Source: Tolypothrix bouteillei VB521301
GTDB lineage: Bacteria; Cyanobacteriota; Cyanobacteriia; Cyanobacteriales; Nostocaceae
Direction of reading: 5' to 3'
NCBI RefSeq assembly: GCF_000760695.4
Contig: NZ_JHEG04000001.1
Span: 3,568,452-3,632,451, forward strand
DNA length: 64,000 bases
Shown piece after piece: positions 42,840 through 51,711 of the stretch (position 1 is the first letter of the stretch; each line of letters begins with the position of its first letter). A program made the translations under genes and the position numbers. Under the pieces are notes generated by a model. That model did no database searches. It had not been told where the DNA came from and was given only the letters and a program-made list of their open reading frames with translations.

Positions 42840-45800
42840 TCAACGATCGCTGTTTACTTTTAATTGGTCACCATTAAGTTTATCTCTCCTTAGAGAAAGG
42901 TTATCAGTTATTGAGCCTAACACACGTTCAGTCAATTTGGCTACAACAGCTTGGTGAAATTGCGGATTGTCAAATTTATTAATAATTCTCCACAATTCAT
43001 CTACTACATCATCAATTTGCTCTTGGTTCTCGTGGTCAAACCAAACCAAAGAGTGAGTTTCTTGCCCGTCTGGGCGAGTGACTGTTATTTTACGTGCTTC
43101 AAATCCCTCATTGTTGCGAGTTTGAGCATCTTTCTGTAATGCCTCAAGGTTTTTGAACCGTCTTGCAATTTCTGAGAGCTTAATTTCAAAATTTGTTACA
43201 TCTTCATCTGTCCAAGAAGTGGCGGGTTTATCAGCAATAATCATTACTATTGATTCTAACCATTCGGAGTCAGTGGCTGTTTCATCCGCCGCCGCCGTAG
43301 CAAAACTCTTTAAACGTCGTTCTATCACTTGACCTGTTAAGTAACTGGCTCTTACCCGCAAATCTTCCCTGAGTTTCTCTTCATTGCTACGCACCGAAAA
43401 AGCGTTGTAAAGGAGGGATTGACATTCACTGAGTAAGCAATCGTATGCAGTTTGAATCTCATGCAGTGCTGAAACAAGTTTCTTTCTCAACGTTTTTGCT
43501 ACTGTGCCATCATCTTCTTGACTCGCAACAATGGGACGTAAGCCACAAGCTTGTGGTAAAGCAGTAAATAGAAGTACATCAGGTTCTTGCGCCTGCTGTA
43601 ATGTTTGCAATACAGCTAGTGCTTCTTTACTTAAGCGCTTGGTTTTGAGGGTGTAAGCTGGTAATTTCTTAACAAATTGAAATAAAGGCTTTACCACCAT
43701 TAATAAGGTAGTGTTTCTTATTTTGGAGGAAACTGCTGCATCTTTTTTGCGTAAAATCGCTTCGAGTTCTTTAAAGACTTGCGATCGCAATCCCACCACT
43801 TCAAAGTACTTCACCGAGAACCGGGAAGGGTCTTTCACAAGTAACTCAAAATGCTCTCCTCCCAAAACAGGGATAAACGTACCATCTTTATAAACCCCGA
43901 CATCATCTACGTGGTACAACAAAACTGCTGTGAGTAATATCGGAATCACTCCACCTTTGACACCATAAGGAGGTGCTTCCAAGAGTTTATAGAGGTTATC
44001 CAACGTCTCAGCCTTATCCGTAGCTTGCAAGCAAAAATCATCTATTGCTTCCCAAACCGTCCAAACACCCGATCGCTTGTTTGGTGGGTAAAATCCCCAT
44101 TCACCGTTTTCCTGTCGGTGGATTTCTGTTTCAGCAAGTACAGAATAGTACATACTGACTTCCGGTCCATACCCTTGCAACCCCAGTCTTTCTTGTTCTG
44201 AACGTTCGAGCATCGCCTCAATCAGTTCCCGTCTTGCCTTTGCCCCTTGGGAAGTGACTTCACGGCGATTAATCAGTTCGTTCCAAAGAATAAGACCTTC
44301 GTTGTAGACTCGATCGCAGACATCTGAAAGTTTGGCATTGAAATCTGTAATGTGTCCGAGCGCTTCTTGTTTGCCCTGAATCCAACACAGGTTGTGATTT
44401 TCTCTAATATCAAATGCTTGGGAAAGCGTTTCATCTAATAATTGTTCGGCTTGTACCAAACGATAGCGAACTTCTAATCTCGCTACACCATCCGTTTGCA
44501 GCTCGGGGGCATTTGATTGAATCTTCTTTAATGCAGCAAATTCTCTTGCTCGAATTCGCAATATATCTAACTTAGCTGCATGCAATATAATAAGCGGTTT
44601 ATCATCAGCTGTAGTCACAGGTACATCAGTTGGTTTAGCTTCATCCATCCAGTATCCAACCAAACCATCACAATGATTGCTTGAACATTCCAATTCCTTT
44701 AAATCCTCTAAACTGTCTATGTAGCGGCGTTCAAAATAACGGATTGTACCTGTTTTATAGCTATGACGTTGAGCAACTACTGGTGAAAGGGGTCGGATGT
44801 TAGAAAGAAGGTTAACTAAAGACGAGCGATCGCTATTTATAGTAGTGGTGAGTTCTCGATCGACATTAAAGTCAGATCCTTGCCAAATGCGGAGTTCGTC
44901 TATTTGGCGACGATAAGTAATGATACCTTTTTGCTGGAGATCCTCAATGGCTTTTTCCCAATAGTTTTTGGCACGATCCGAAGGATCGTCACACATTGCT
45001 AATGTAACCAAGTTGCGAGTTGCCCTCATCGGACTTGTCGTTGTCACTAGATTGAGAATACCAATTGTCTTCAAAACCCGTAAACTATCATCAGAATCTG
45101 AACGTTTACTTACATCAGCAATCAGATTCTGAATTTCAACCCAACGCTGGAGATTGGGTCGAGAAGCAAAACCCGTACCAACTGCTTCAATGAAATAATC
45201 GTAGATTCGATCCAGCTTTAATGTTGGTAAAACATCCCCCTCAACTTTTGTTTCCTTAAGGAAATTTTTAAAAGAATATGGTTCAGCACTTGTAAGAAAT
45301 GTAAATAGTGAGCGGTCATGTTGAGCATATCGAGTGCATAACGTAGGTAATACCAGTGCTGTGATGGGATGCAAAGGATAAGTATCAAATAACAAAGCTG
45401 GTGTGTAATCAGCTTTTATATCACTTGGCAAACTATCAAACCATTCAACTGCTCGATTTTGCACTGCACGCTGTAATCGCTCTGCACCCGAACGGTCAAT
45501 TGCTTGACATATTAACCGCATCATTTGTGCTGGCGAGTCTTGAAAAGGAATGTCTTCAAATCTGCCTTGAATCTTCGCCCATTCATTACGCTGTACAGTC
45601 GCTAACCTTTCGCTATAATCTGCAAAAGCTTGGTGCAGCACACCTACTACATAGACTTTATAACCCTTATCATCTGAAAGTTCAGCAAGTTGCTGTAGCA
45701 GATACAAATCTTCAGCACCTTGGTTTTGAACGGCAAATTCTAAATTTTTCCCTAATTCATCAATTACCAGCAAAATATTTGTTTCAGCAGCTAAAGCCAC

Positions 45801-46355
45801 TTCTTTTACTAGAGTCGGAATTTCCCGACTGTCTACCTTTTCTCCTTCTATAATTTGTGCATTCAGATCTACCAGTTTTCGAGCTACGCTAAGTTTACCC
45901 CGTTTTTGAGGTGACCAAAAAGCTTCGGCTCCTCGTTCCAAAGCACGAACAATTGTGTTGCTTATTGGTTCTCTTTGTGCTGTAGCTACAGCCCGGAACA
46001 AGCCCTGTTTGGGTATATTTTCTGTAAGAGCTTCGTATTCAGAACTGCGAGAACCGAATTTCAAAGATGCTAGTTCTAACGCCGCACCACGCATCTCATT
46101 TGTTTCTGGAGCGCATAGAGATGTTAAAAAATGAGCAAAGGCAGATTTACCCGTACCATATACACTCGTTAGCGTCCAAGCACGATGGCTAGAGTCTCCA
46201 GCGAATCCTGCTAATATACGTCTTGTTGCATCAACTGTTCTTTCAGTAGGTATATAACCCACCAAAGTATCCAGGTTATCAAAATCCCGCTCAATGTTGA
46301 TGGAACGAGAATAACGCCGCCGAAGGTCGAAATATTCAGATAAAAATTTGTTCAT
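42840..46355 (-). CDS. Large P-loop ATPase (BrxC/PglY-like), phosphorothioation module
   Basis: The 1171-residue protein starts at ATG 46355 (MNKFLSEYFDLRRRYSRSIN); TTG 46370 would add five residues. Walker A is SVYGTGKSAFAHFL (about 64-77) and Walker B is NILLVIDELGKNLEFA (about 193-208). After it come LYLLQQLAELSDDKGYKVYVVGVLHQAF, and TYPLHPITALVLPTL, a motif shared by DUF499/BrxC-type ATPases. The second half is helical, with long coiled coils. Its N-terminal ATPase resembles the giant ATPase at 19441 but the C-terminal halves differ. ATG follows DUF4007 at a 16-bp gap. A DNA-translocating or loading ATPase of the modification complex is inferred. Confidence 0.78.
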   Translation of the reverse strand: MNKFLSEYFDLRRRYSRSINIERDFDNLDTLVGYIPTERTVDATRRILAGFAGDSSHRAWTLTSVYGTGKSAFAHFLTSLCAPETNEMRGAALELASLKFGSRSSEYEALTENIPKQGLFRAVATAQREPISNTIVRALERGAEAFWSPQKRGKLSVARKLVDLNAQIIEGEKVDSREIPTLVKEVALAAETNILLVIDELGKNLEFAVQNQGAEDLYLLQQLAELSDDKGYKVYVVGVLHQAFADYSERLATVQRNEWAKIQGRFEDIPFQDSPAQMMRLICQAIDRSGAERLQRAVQNRAVEWFDSLPSDIKADYTPALLFDTYPLHPITALVLPTLCTRYAQHDRSLFTFLTSAEPYSFKNFLKETKVEGDVLPTLKLDRIYDYFIEAVGTGFASRPNLQRWVEIQNLIADVSKRSDSDDSLRVLKTIGILNLVTTTSPMRATRNLVTLAMCDDPSDRAKNYWEKAIEDLQQKGIITYRRQIDELRIWQGSDFNVDRELTTTINSDRSSLVNLLSNIRPLSPVVAQRHSYKTGTIRYFERRYIDSLEDLKELECSSNHCDGLVGYWMDEAKPTDVPVTTADDKPLIILHAAKLDILRIRAREFAALKKIQSNAPELQTDGVARLEVRYRLVQAEQLLDETLSQAFDIRENHNLCWIQGKQEALGHITDFNAKLSDVCDRVYNEGLILWNELINRREVTSQGAKARRELIEAMLERSEQERLGLQGYGPEVSMYYSVLAETEIHRQENGEWGFYPPNKRSGVWTVWEAIDDFCLQATDKAETLDNLYKLLEAPPYGVKGGVIPILLTAVLLYHVDDVGVYKDGTFIPVLGGEHFELLVKDPSRFSVKYFEVVGLRSQVFKELEAILRKKDAAVSSKIRNTTLLMVVKPLFQFVKKLPAYTLKTKRLSKEALAVLQTLQQAQEPDVLLFTALPQACGLRPIVASQEDDGTVAKTLRKKLVSALHEIQTAYDCLLSECQSLLYNAFSVRSNEEKLREDLRVRASYLTGQVIERRLKSFATAAADETATDSEWLESIVMIIADKPATSWTDEDVTNFEIKLSEIARRFKNLEALQKDAQTRNNEGFEARKITVTRPDGQETHSLVWFDHENQEQIDDVVDELWRIINKFDNPQFHQAVVAKLTERVLGSITDNLSLRRDKLNGDQLKVNSDR

Positions 46356-46371
46356 TTTTTGTCCCACCAAC

Positions 46372-47295
46372 CTAACCTCTGTAATATTCGTCTAAAATCT
46401 TTTCTGCAAGCAAATCTGGTCTTTCTTTATATGAAAATTGAATTAAGCCCGCCGATTCAGAAAGTGCAATTGAGTTTAAATTCCTTGCTACCTCTTCTAT
46501 GGCATCACATACTGCACTTTCCGAAAGCTTAAACGCCATTCCAGGGCTACCAATTTCGTACATGAGACGGGATATAGAGATAGTTCTTTGTTCTCGTCCT
46601 ACCCAACTTGCGTATTCCAGACAAGTGGAAACAATTATTTCAGCAGGTAAATTTCCTTTTCCACCAATGCGGAAAGTATAATGTCTGGAGTCTCCTGCTG
46701 TATGAATAACTCCCAGTTCAGTGAAGGGACAATCCAAACTATCCTCACTGACACTCGTTTTAGAGGTTCCTTGTTCTACATACATTCTTAAGATACAGCT
46801 AACATCCTTTTTTAAGGATGATTCAACAATGCGAGGTGCAGCATTATCTCTGTAGCGACACAGTTCATTAAGTAATTCGTCTTGTGAAAATTCCGTGCTT
46901 CGGAAAAGGTTAAATACAAAATACCATGCAGATGCATTACATGTTGGCTTGAGTAAATTCCAATGCAAAAGCCATAGCGATGCTGGATCTTCAAGAAACG
47001 GGTCCCAACCATCATCACTTAGAAGGCGATCTCCAAAATCAGATGGGCTATCGTCTTCCAGCACTTTAAACGCATTACACCAGTAACGAATAGAACTCAC
47101 CATGTTCTTTCCTACGCCCAGCCGCACGGGAGCATCTTCCCGCAAAAAGATACCTGAATCCTTTACAGCAGCATCAAAACCCTTTTTTATCCAACCAAAC
47201 CGAGGGTGAAAGGTTTCATGGCGGGCAAAAACGGGATTAACGTCAACTACTGGTTGAATATCAACACCTAAGTCAAGGTTAATTTGTGTTCCCAT
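46372..47295 (-). CDS. DUF4007 protein, first gene of the phosphorothioation module
   Basis: The 307-residue protein has the canonical DUF4007 opening HETFHPRFGWIKKGFDAA, IFLREDAPVRLGVGKNMVSSIRYWC, WLLHWNLLK and WYFVFNLFRSTEFSQDELL. These segments align loosely with the DUF4007-like A and B proteins, which are shorter and more diverged. Start ATG 47295. It is promoter-proximal in the operon. DUF4007 is known from phosphorothioation-linked loci, without a proven function; a DNA- or partner-binding subunit is plausible. Confidence 0.85.
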   Translation of the reverse strand: MGTQINLDLGVDIQPVVDVNPVFARHETFHPRFGWIKKGFDAAVKDSGIFLREDAPVRLGVGKNMVSSIRYWCNAFKVLEDDSPSDFGDRLLSDDGWDPFLEDPASLWLLHWNLLKPTCNASAWYFVFNLFRSTEFSQDELLNELCRYRDNAAPRIVESSLKKDVSCILRMYVEQGTSKTSVSEDSLDCPFTELGVIHTAGDSRHYTFRIGGKGNLPAEIIVSTCLEYASWVGREQRTISISRLMYEIGSPGMAFKLSESAVCDAIEEVARNLNSIALSESAGLIQFSYKERPDLLAEKILDEYYRG

Positions 47296-48193
47296 GAGTT
47301 CATATAAATTAACAAATTATAGGACAGAATTATGAAAATCCTAATTTTTGTGAAATGTTCGGGTTACAGTAGGGCGTCCAGCAATTTGGCTGACAGCAGT
47401 TCTCAATCAACCAGCAATTTTAGCTTCTGACGACAACAGCTTAAACCAACTTAAAGCAACCCAGCTTAAATAATAAGTCCAGGCTCCTTAGTATAACTGA
47501 ACTAATAGCCATTAAAGCACCCAACTTGAATAAGCGCGACTGCTTGGAAAACAGTGCCGTTAGTAGCGATAAGCCGAGTACGGCTTGCGCCAAGAGCGAT
47601 AAGCGCTCTTTCAGCTTGCGCTAAGAGCGATAAGCGCTCTTTCAGCTTGCGCTAAGAGCGATAAGCGCTCTTTCAGCTTGCGCCAAGGGCGATCGCACTT
47701 AGACGTTAATTAATGTAGAGTAGTTGGCAAGCTTTTGTCACAAGTCCTTAACTTTCTTATTTTGGTATCACACACTGTTAACCCTTTACTTTCACTAACA
47801 GGAAAACTTTAGCAGAGAAACCACTTTTTGGGTAAAGGGATGCTTTGGTTCTAAGTTAAAAGCTTGACTATTTCTGATAAATGACTGCACTCAGTATAGC
47901 AGGGTTAATGTCTTATTTGCAACTAAATAAAATTCAGTATATTTACATAAATTTACTTCAACAATTTCACTATTGTTTATATTCCAAATTTTCCACATTA
48001 GAGTTTTGATTAGAATCAAAGTAGAAAATTACTCAGACGATTTTGCCGTGTCGCACTCTTTTTTCAAAATGGAATAATTCCCCTATCTCCAACGCTACTG
48101 GAAGTTCCTGTAGGCTTGATAACTTCGCTTTGGACTTCCAGCGCTTCAGAGGATAGTGCATTGTTGACTGTTGGCTGGATCGCAACGCCTTCC
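47296..48193. other. Intergenic region, about 900 bp
   Basis: The 5' side must hold the promoter of the phosphorothioation module (start 47295, minus). Further on there are REP-like sequence at 47564 and a 31-bp tandem repeat (47594-47686). 47760-48060 is AT-rich and holds nothing recognisable. Confidence 0.4.
47594..47686. repeat. 31-bp tandem repeat, three identical units
   Basis: The unit reads GAGCGATAAGCGCTC then TTTCAGCTTGCGCTAA; units begin at 47594, 47625 and 47656. Each holds the palindrome GAGCGATAAGCGCTC, so three short hairpins are stacked. It is derived from the REP-like element that starts at 47564. No spacers, so not CRISPR. Confidence 0.85.
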
Positions 48194-48763
48194 TTATCTC
48201 GAAGTAAGAATTTGTTCAACCGTCACCACCAATTCGGGAAAGAGCCGAGAGATAATCTGCTGTGTTCCGGTAAAAACGGTTGACTCATAACGACCATTGA
48301 TTAAAAGAAATACCGTCACGCTTGTTTTCATGGGGTCAACAATCCAGTACTCAGGAATGCCCTTGTTAGCGTATTCGGGGGGTTTTTCCTCGTAATCCCG
48401 TTTTACTGAACTCGGACTCACTATCTCAACTGCCAGTCGTGCGGGAACGCGAAAAACAGCAGTTCGATCCATTAGTTCCACTGCTTCCTCCTCTGTTACC
48501 ACACACACATCGGCCAACCTAACGCTGTCAACCTCAGTTTGTACCCCCGCTTCTCTTAAAGTGACCAATGCTAATTTCAATCGACTGATTTCAGCATCTA
48601 AAATCCGTTCAATTAACTTGGCAATCAACAGATGCCTAACAGTAGGAGGCGTCATTAAAAGCAGCCTTCCACGTAGCAACTCATAGCGGTTATTAGTTCC
48701 ATCATCATAAGCTAAGTACTCCTCAAATTTCAAAAGACGTTGTATAGGTGATGCAATAGTCAT
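48194..48763 (-). CDS. Uma2-family (DUF820) restriction-like endonuclease
   Basis: The 189-residue PD-(D/E)XK-fold protein of the Uma2 family is abundant in cyanobacteria. Motifs: FEEYLAYDDGTNNRYELLRG, RLADVCVVTEEEA (catalytic Asp), RLAVEIVSPSSVKRDYEEK (Glu then Lys downstream) and IPEYWIVDP. ATG 48763 overlaps the stop of an upstream 91-residue frame by 4 bp (ATGA), with AAGGAG just before it, so translation is coupled. Biological role of Uma2 proteins is mostly unknown, often selfish or repair-like. Confidence 0.9.
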   Translation of the reverse strand: MTIASPIQRLLKFEEYLAYDDGTNNRYELLRGRLLLMTPPTVRHLLIAKLIERILDAEISRLKLALVTLREAGVQTEVDSVRLADVCVVTEEEAVELMDRTAVFRVPARLAVEIVSPSSVKRDYEEKPPEYANKGIPEYWIVDPMKTSVTVFLLINGRYESTVFTGTQQIISRLFPELVVTVEQILTSR

Positions 48764-49035
48764 GCTGCTCCTTTACTTTTCTTCTGCTCGGGTATAGGTC
48801 GCTCGTTCTTCGTTAGATACTCCTCTATAAACTCCACCAAAACTTCATTAATAGATTTTAATTTCATAAGTTGCAAGAAATCCAATTTTTGGAAGTTGGT
48901 ACAAAATATACGTTCTATTACATTTATGTACTTTAAATACATTAATTTATCCATTTTAATAGTAAGATTACGTAATTCTGGTGAGAAATCCAGAAAAAGT
49001 GATTCAAATGCGATTGATTGTGGGAAGATTAACAT
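48760..49035 (-). CDS. Small hypothetical protein coupled to Uma2
   Basis: The 91-residue frame starts at ATG 49035 (MLIFPQSIAFESLFLDFSPE); a start at MDKLMYLKYINVIERIF is possible. It ends in a helix and a basic tail (NEVLVEFIEEYLTKNERPIPEQKKSKG). It overlaps the Uma2 start by 4 bp, a good sign of a real operon partner. I recognise no family; antitoxin-like size only. Confidence 0.4.
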   Translation of the reverse strand: MLIFPQSIAFESLFLDFSPELRNLTIKMDKLMYLKYINVIERIFCTNFQKLDFLQLMKLKSINEVLVEFIEEYLTKNERPIPEQKKSKGAA

Positions 49036-49089
49036 TACAGTCAGGCATTCAGCGATTTTGCTAGTAGCAGTTCTCCAGAAACAAGCCCG

Positions 49090-51264
49090 ATGGCTCTTGA
49101 AAAGGATAGCTTGAACACATTTGAGGTAACTGACTCAACCAAAGAGTCTCAGGTTAGAGATGAACCGGGTGTGGCGTCTTTACGGGCGATCGCATCCTGC
49201 TGTCAGCGAAGTCAAGTTGGTAAGCTGTTGCCAGAAGCTCTTTACGTCCACATCACAGCACTATCCGCCCTTGACCCTTTACTCCAGCAATGTGAAAGTC
49301 GTGCTAGAAGCGTAGTTCCTGAAGCCCAAGAAGCAACTCTTGTAAAATTTAGCACTCGCAAGTCCAAAATTTCCTACCTATTCTATCCAGATTTTGATAC
49401 CGACCCCCACCCAGCCCTAAAAGCAAGTATCCAGGTTGACACGGAAACCCTTGAATTGGCTTACCGGGACTACAGTACATCAGAAAATCCTCCCATTCTC
49501 CATCGCAAAGAAACCTTTGTCACACCAGACTATCCCCTATACCAACAGTTTGCCGAACTGACGAACGCTCAAGAAAAATTGGGTTTGCTCAACGATTCAA
49601 GAAACATCGGTACGCGAGAAGGATGGCAAAGACGCTTGCAAGCGTTTGGAGTGGAAATTCAGGGACACCATCTCATACAACACCAAACTCCCAGTACAAC
49701 ACACCAACAACCGAAACCTGCTACTGAATCATCAGTTCCTCGGATAGATCGTCATAGAGCAGCAATTTACCGGAATGATTTGTCGCGTCCCGTGCGCCTA
49801 GCAATAGAAGCCAACTTATTTACTTCAGAAACTACCTTTTTTGACTATGGTTGCGGACATGGGGGAGATATCACCCGAATTGCCCAAAAAGGTTACAACA
49901 GTACGGGATGGGACCCTTACTACTCCCCAGATACCCCCCAAACTTCTGCCGATATCGTCAATCTTGGGTACGTAATCAACGTGATAGAAACTCCAAGCGA
50001 ACGGCGAGAGGCGTTGGTAAAAGCTTGGGAACTCACCCGTAAAGTTCTGCTTGTCTCAGCCCAAGTTTTGATAGCTGATTCCACCAGGGGTGTTGTTGCT
50101 TATGAAGATGGAGTTATCACCACCCGCAATACTTTTCAAAAATACTACGAGCAAGAAGAACTCAAACGTTATATCGACCAAGTTCTTGGTGTTGATGCTA
50201 TTCCCGTTGCACTAGGCGTTTATTTTGTTTTCCGGGATGAAGCTCAAGCACAGTTATTTCGAGCTTCCCGCTACCGTTCTCGCGCCACAACCCCCAGAGT
50301 TCGTTCTCGCATTAAACGATTTGAAGATTATCAGGAACTGCTTGCACCCCTGATGGCGTTTTTTACCGAACGGGGACGCTTTCCCAGTAAAGGTGAATTG
50401 CCACAAGAAGATGAGATCGATTCAGAATTTGGCACCCTGCGACGTGCTTTTCAAGTCATTTTGCAAGCAACCAACCTGCAAGAATGGGAAGAAATTTCTG
50501 AAAAACGCCGTCAGGACTTGATGGTTTATTTGGCTTTGAGCCAGTTTAGCCACCGCCCAAAACTGAGAGATTTAGCCCCCGAAGTTCAAGAAGACATTAA
50601 AGCCTTATTTGGTACTTACAAGCAAGCCTGTGTCAATGCTGATATAATGCTTCTCACCGTGGGCAATCTAGAAATTATTCAGGAATGTTGCCAAAACAGC
50701 CCTATAGGGAAAAAATTGCCCAATTCTCTATGGGTTCATATCTCAGCCCTACAATCACTCGATCCCCTGTTGCGCCTTTATGAAGGTTGTGCAAGTCGTA
50801 CTATTGGTCGTTTGGAAGAAGCAAATATTATCAAATTTCATACCAAAAGTGCAAAAATTTCTTATCTCTATTACCCCAACTTTGACACAGATCCCCATCC
50901 GATACTCAAGACTTGTATGATTATTAATTTACAAGACTTGCACGTCAGCTATCGAGATTACGATACAGATGATAATCCGCCCGTACTTCATTACAAAGAT
51001 GCTCTAGTAACATCTGACTACCCGCTTTACGAGAAATTTGCCAAACTAACCCGCCAAGAAGAAGACTGGGGACTGTTGGATGATTGGCGGAGTATCAGTC
51101 ATCGTTCCGGTTGGCTGAAATGTTTGGCAGACCACTGTGCGACTCTCAACGGATATCAATTACACTGGCGCAAAGATGCCGATCCTTATAAACTCAAAGT
51201 ACTGCGTTCTGCAGTTCGCAACCGTCAGGAGAAAAGGCGGAATCACCCGATCGCTGACCCGTAA
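49090..51264 (+). CDS. Phosphorothioation-associated putative DNA methyltransferase
   Basis: The 724-residue protein belongs to the family annotated as DNA phosphorothioation-associated putative methyltransferase. Its centre (about 215-400) is a SAM-binding Rossmann domain with motif I FDYGCGHGGD (251-260). It is flanked by two copies of a domain at about 31-192 and 522-690, with matching words: GKLLPEALYVHITALSALDPLL / GKKLPNSLWVHISALQSLDPLL, and YPDFDTDPHPALK / YPNFDTDPHPILK. Such a domain could read target DNA. Start ATG 49090. It faces away from the minus-strand module but the family link ties it to the phosphorothioation genes. Confidence 0.85.
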   Translation: MALEKDSLNTFEVTDSTKESQVRDEPGVASLRAIASCCQRSQVGKLLPEALYVHITALSALDPLLQQCESRARSVVPEAQEATLVKFSTRKSKISYLFYPDFDTDPHPALKASIQVDTETLELAYRDYSTSENPPILHRKETFVTPDYPLYQQFAELTNAQEKLGLLNDSRNIGTREGWQRRLQAFGVEIQGHHLIQHQTPSTTHQQPKPATESSVPRIDRHRAAIYRNDLSRPVRLAIEANLFTSETTFFDYGCGHGGDITRIAQKGYNSTGWDPYYSPDTPQTSADIVNLGYVINVIETPSERREALVKAWELTRKVLLVSAQVLIADSTRGVVAYEDGVITTRNTFQKYYEQEELKRYIDQVLGVDAIPVALGVYFVFRDEAQAQLFRASRYRSRATTPRVRSRIKRFEDYQELLAPLMAFFTERGRFPSKGELPQEDEIDSEFGTLRRAFQVILQATNLQEWEEISEKRRQDLMVYLALSQFSHRPKLRDLAPEVQEDIKALFGTYKQACVNADIMLLTVGNLEIIQECCQNSPIGKKLPNSLWVHISALQSLDPLLRLYEGCASRTIGRLEEANIIKFHTKSAKISYLYYPNFDTDPHPILKTCMIINLQDLHVSYRDYDTDDNPPVLHYKDALVTSDYPLYEKFAKLTRQEEDWGLLDDWRSISHRSGWLKCLADHCATLNGYQLHWRKDADPYKLKVLRSAVRNRQEKRRNHPIADP

Positions 51265-51711
51265 CTAAAGATAGTCACATCACCTTTGCCAAAACGCCCT
51301 CACATTAGAAATGTGGGGCTACACAAACAAAGCCCACCTGCGTGGGCTTTGGGTTTTATTCAAGCTCGATATAAAGCTTTTAAACCTATAAATACAAACA
51401 AAACCCACCTGCGTAAGCTTTGGGTTTTATTCAAGCTCGATATAAAGCTTTTAAACCTATAGATACAAACAAAACCCACCTACGTGGGCTTTGGGTTGTA
51501 TTCAAGCTCGATATAAAGCTTTTAAACCTATAGATACAAACAAAACCCACCTACGTGGGCTTTGGGTTTTAGCCCACGCAGGTGGGCTTTCTTTATGTAG
51601 CCACAGACTTCCAGTCTGTAGGGCTTTTGAGAAATCGGCAAAGGTATTGAAATATAAAAAGAATTATCAGGTGTTCGGTTATTGTAGGTTTATTGTTACA
51701 AGATTCTTACA
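51265..51711. other. Intergenic region with the 71-bp tandem repeat
   Basis: The only structure besides the tandem repeat is about 110 bp leading to the dGTPase, which probably carries its promoter. A frame crossing it consists of repeat sequence. Confidence 0.4.
51323..51600. repeat. 71-bp tandem repeat, four units, each with a hairpin
   Basis: Units are spaced 71 bp apart (CCCACCT at 51333, 51404, 51475 and 51546). Each carries the inverted repeat AACCCACCTACGTGGGC-type stem followed by 'tttgggtttt' and the linker 'caagctcgatataaagcttt'. The last unit runs into 'agcccacgcaggtgggcttt'. The stem plus T-run could act as serial terminators after the methyltransferase gene. Confidence 0.85.

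Noticed and set aside
35133..47295. Complete dndABCDE operon
   Set aside because: No SMC-like DndD ATPase and no small DndE; the two large ATPases have different motifs and domain order.
47594..47686. CRISPR-like repeat near the operon
   Set aside because: 31-bp units follow each other directly without spacers and derive from a REP palindrome.
51323..51600. CRISPR array
   Set aside because: The 71-bp units are identical throughout, including the linkers; there are no unique spacers and no cas gene in the window.
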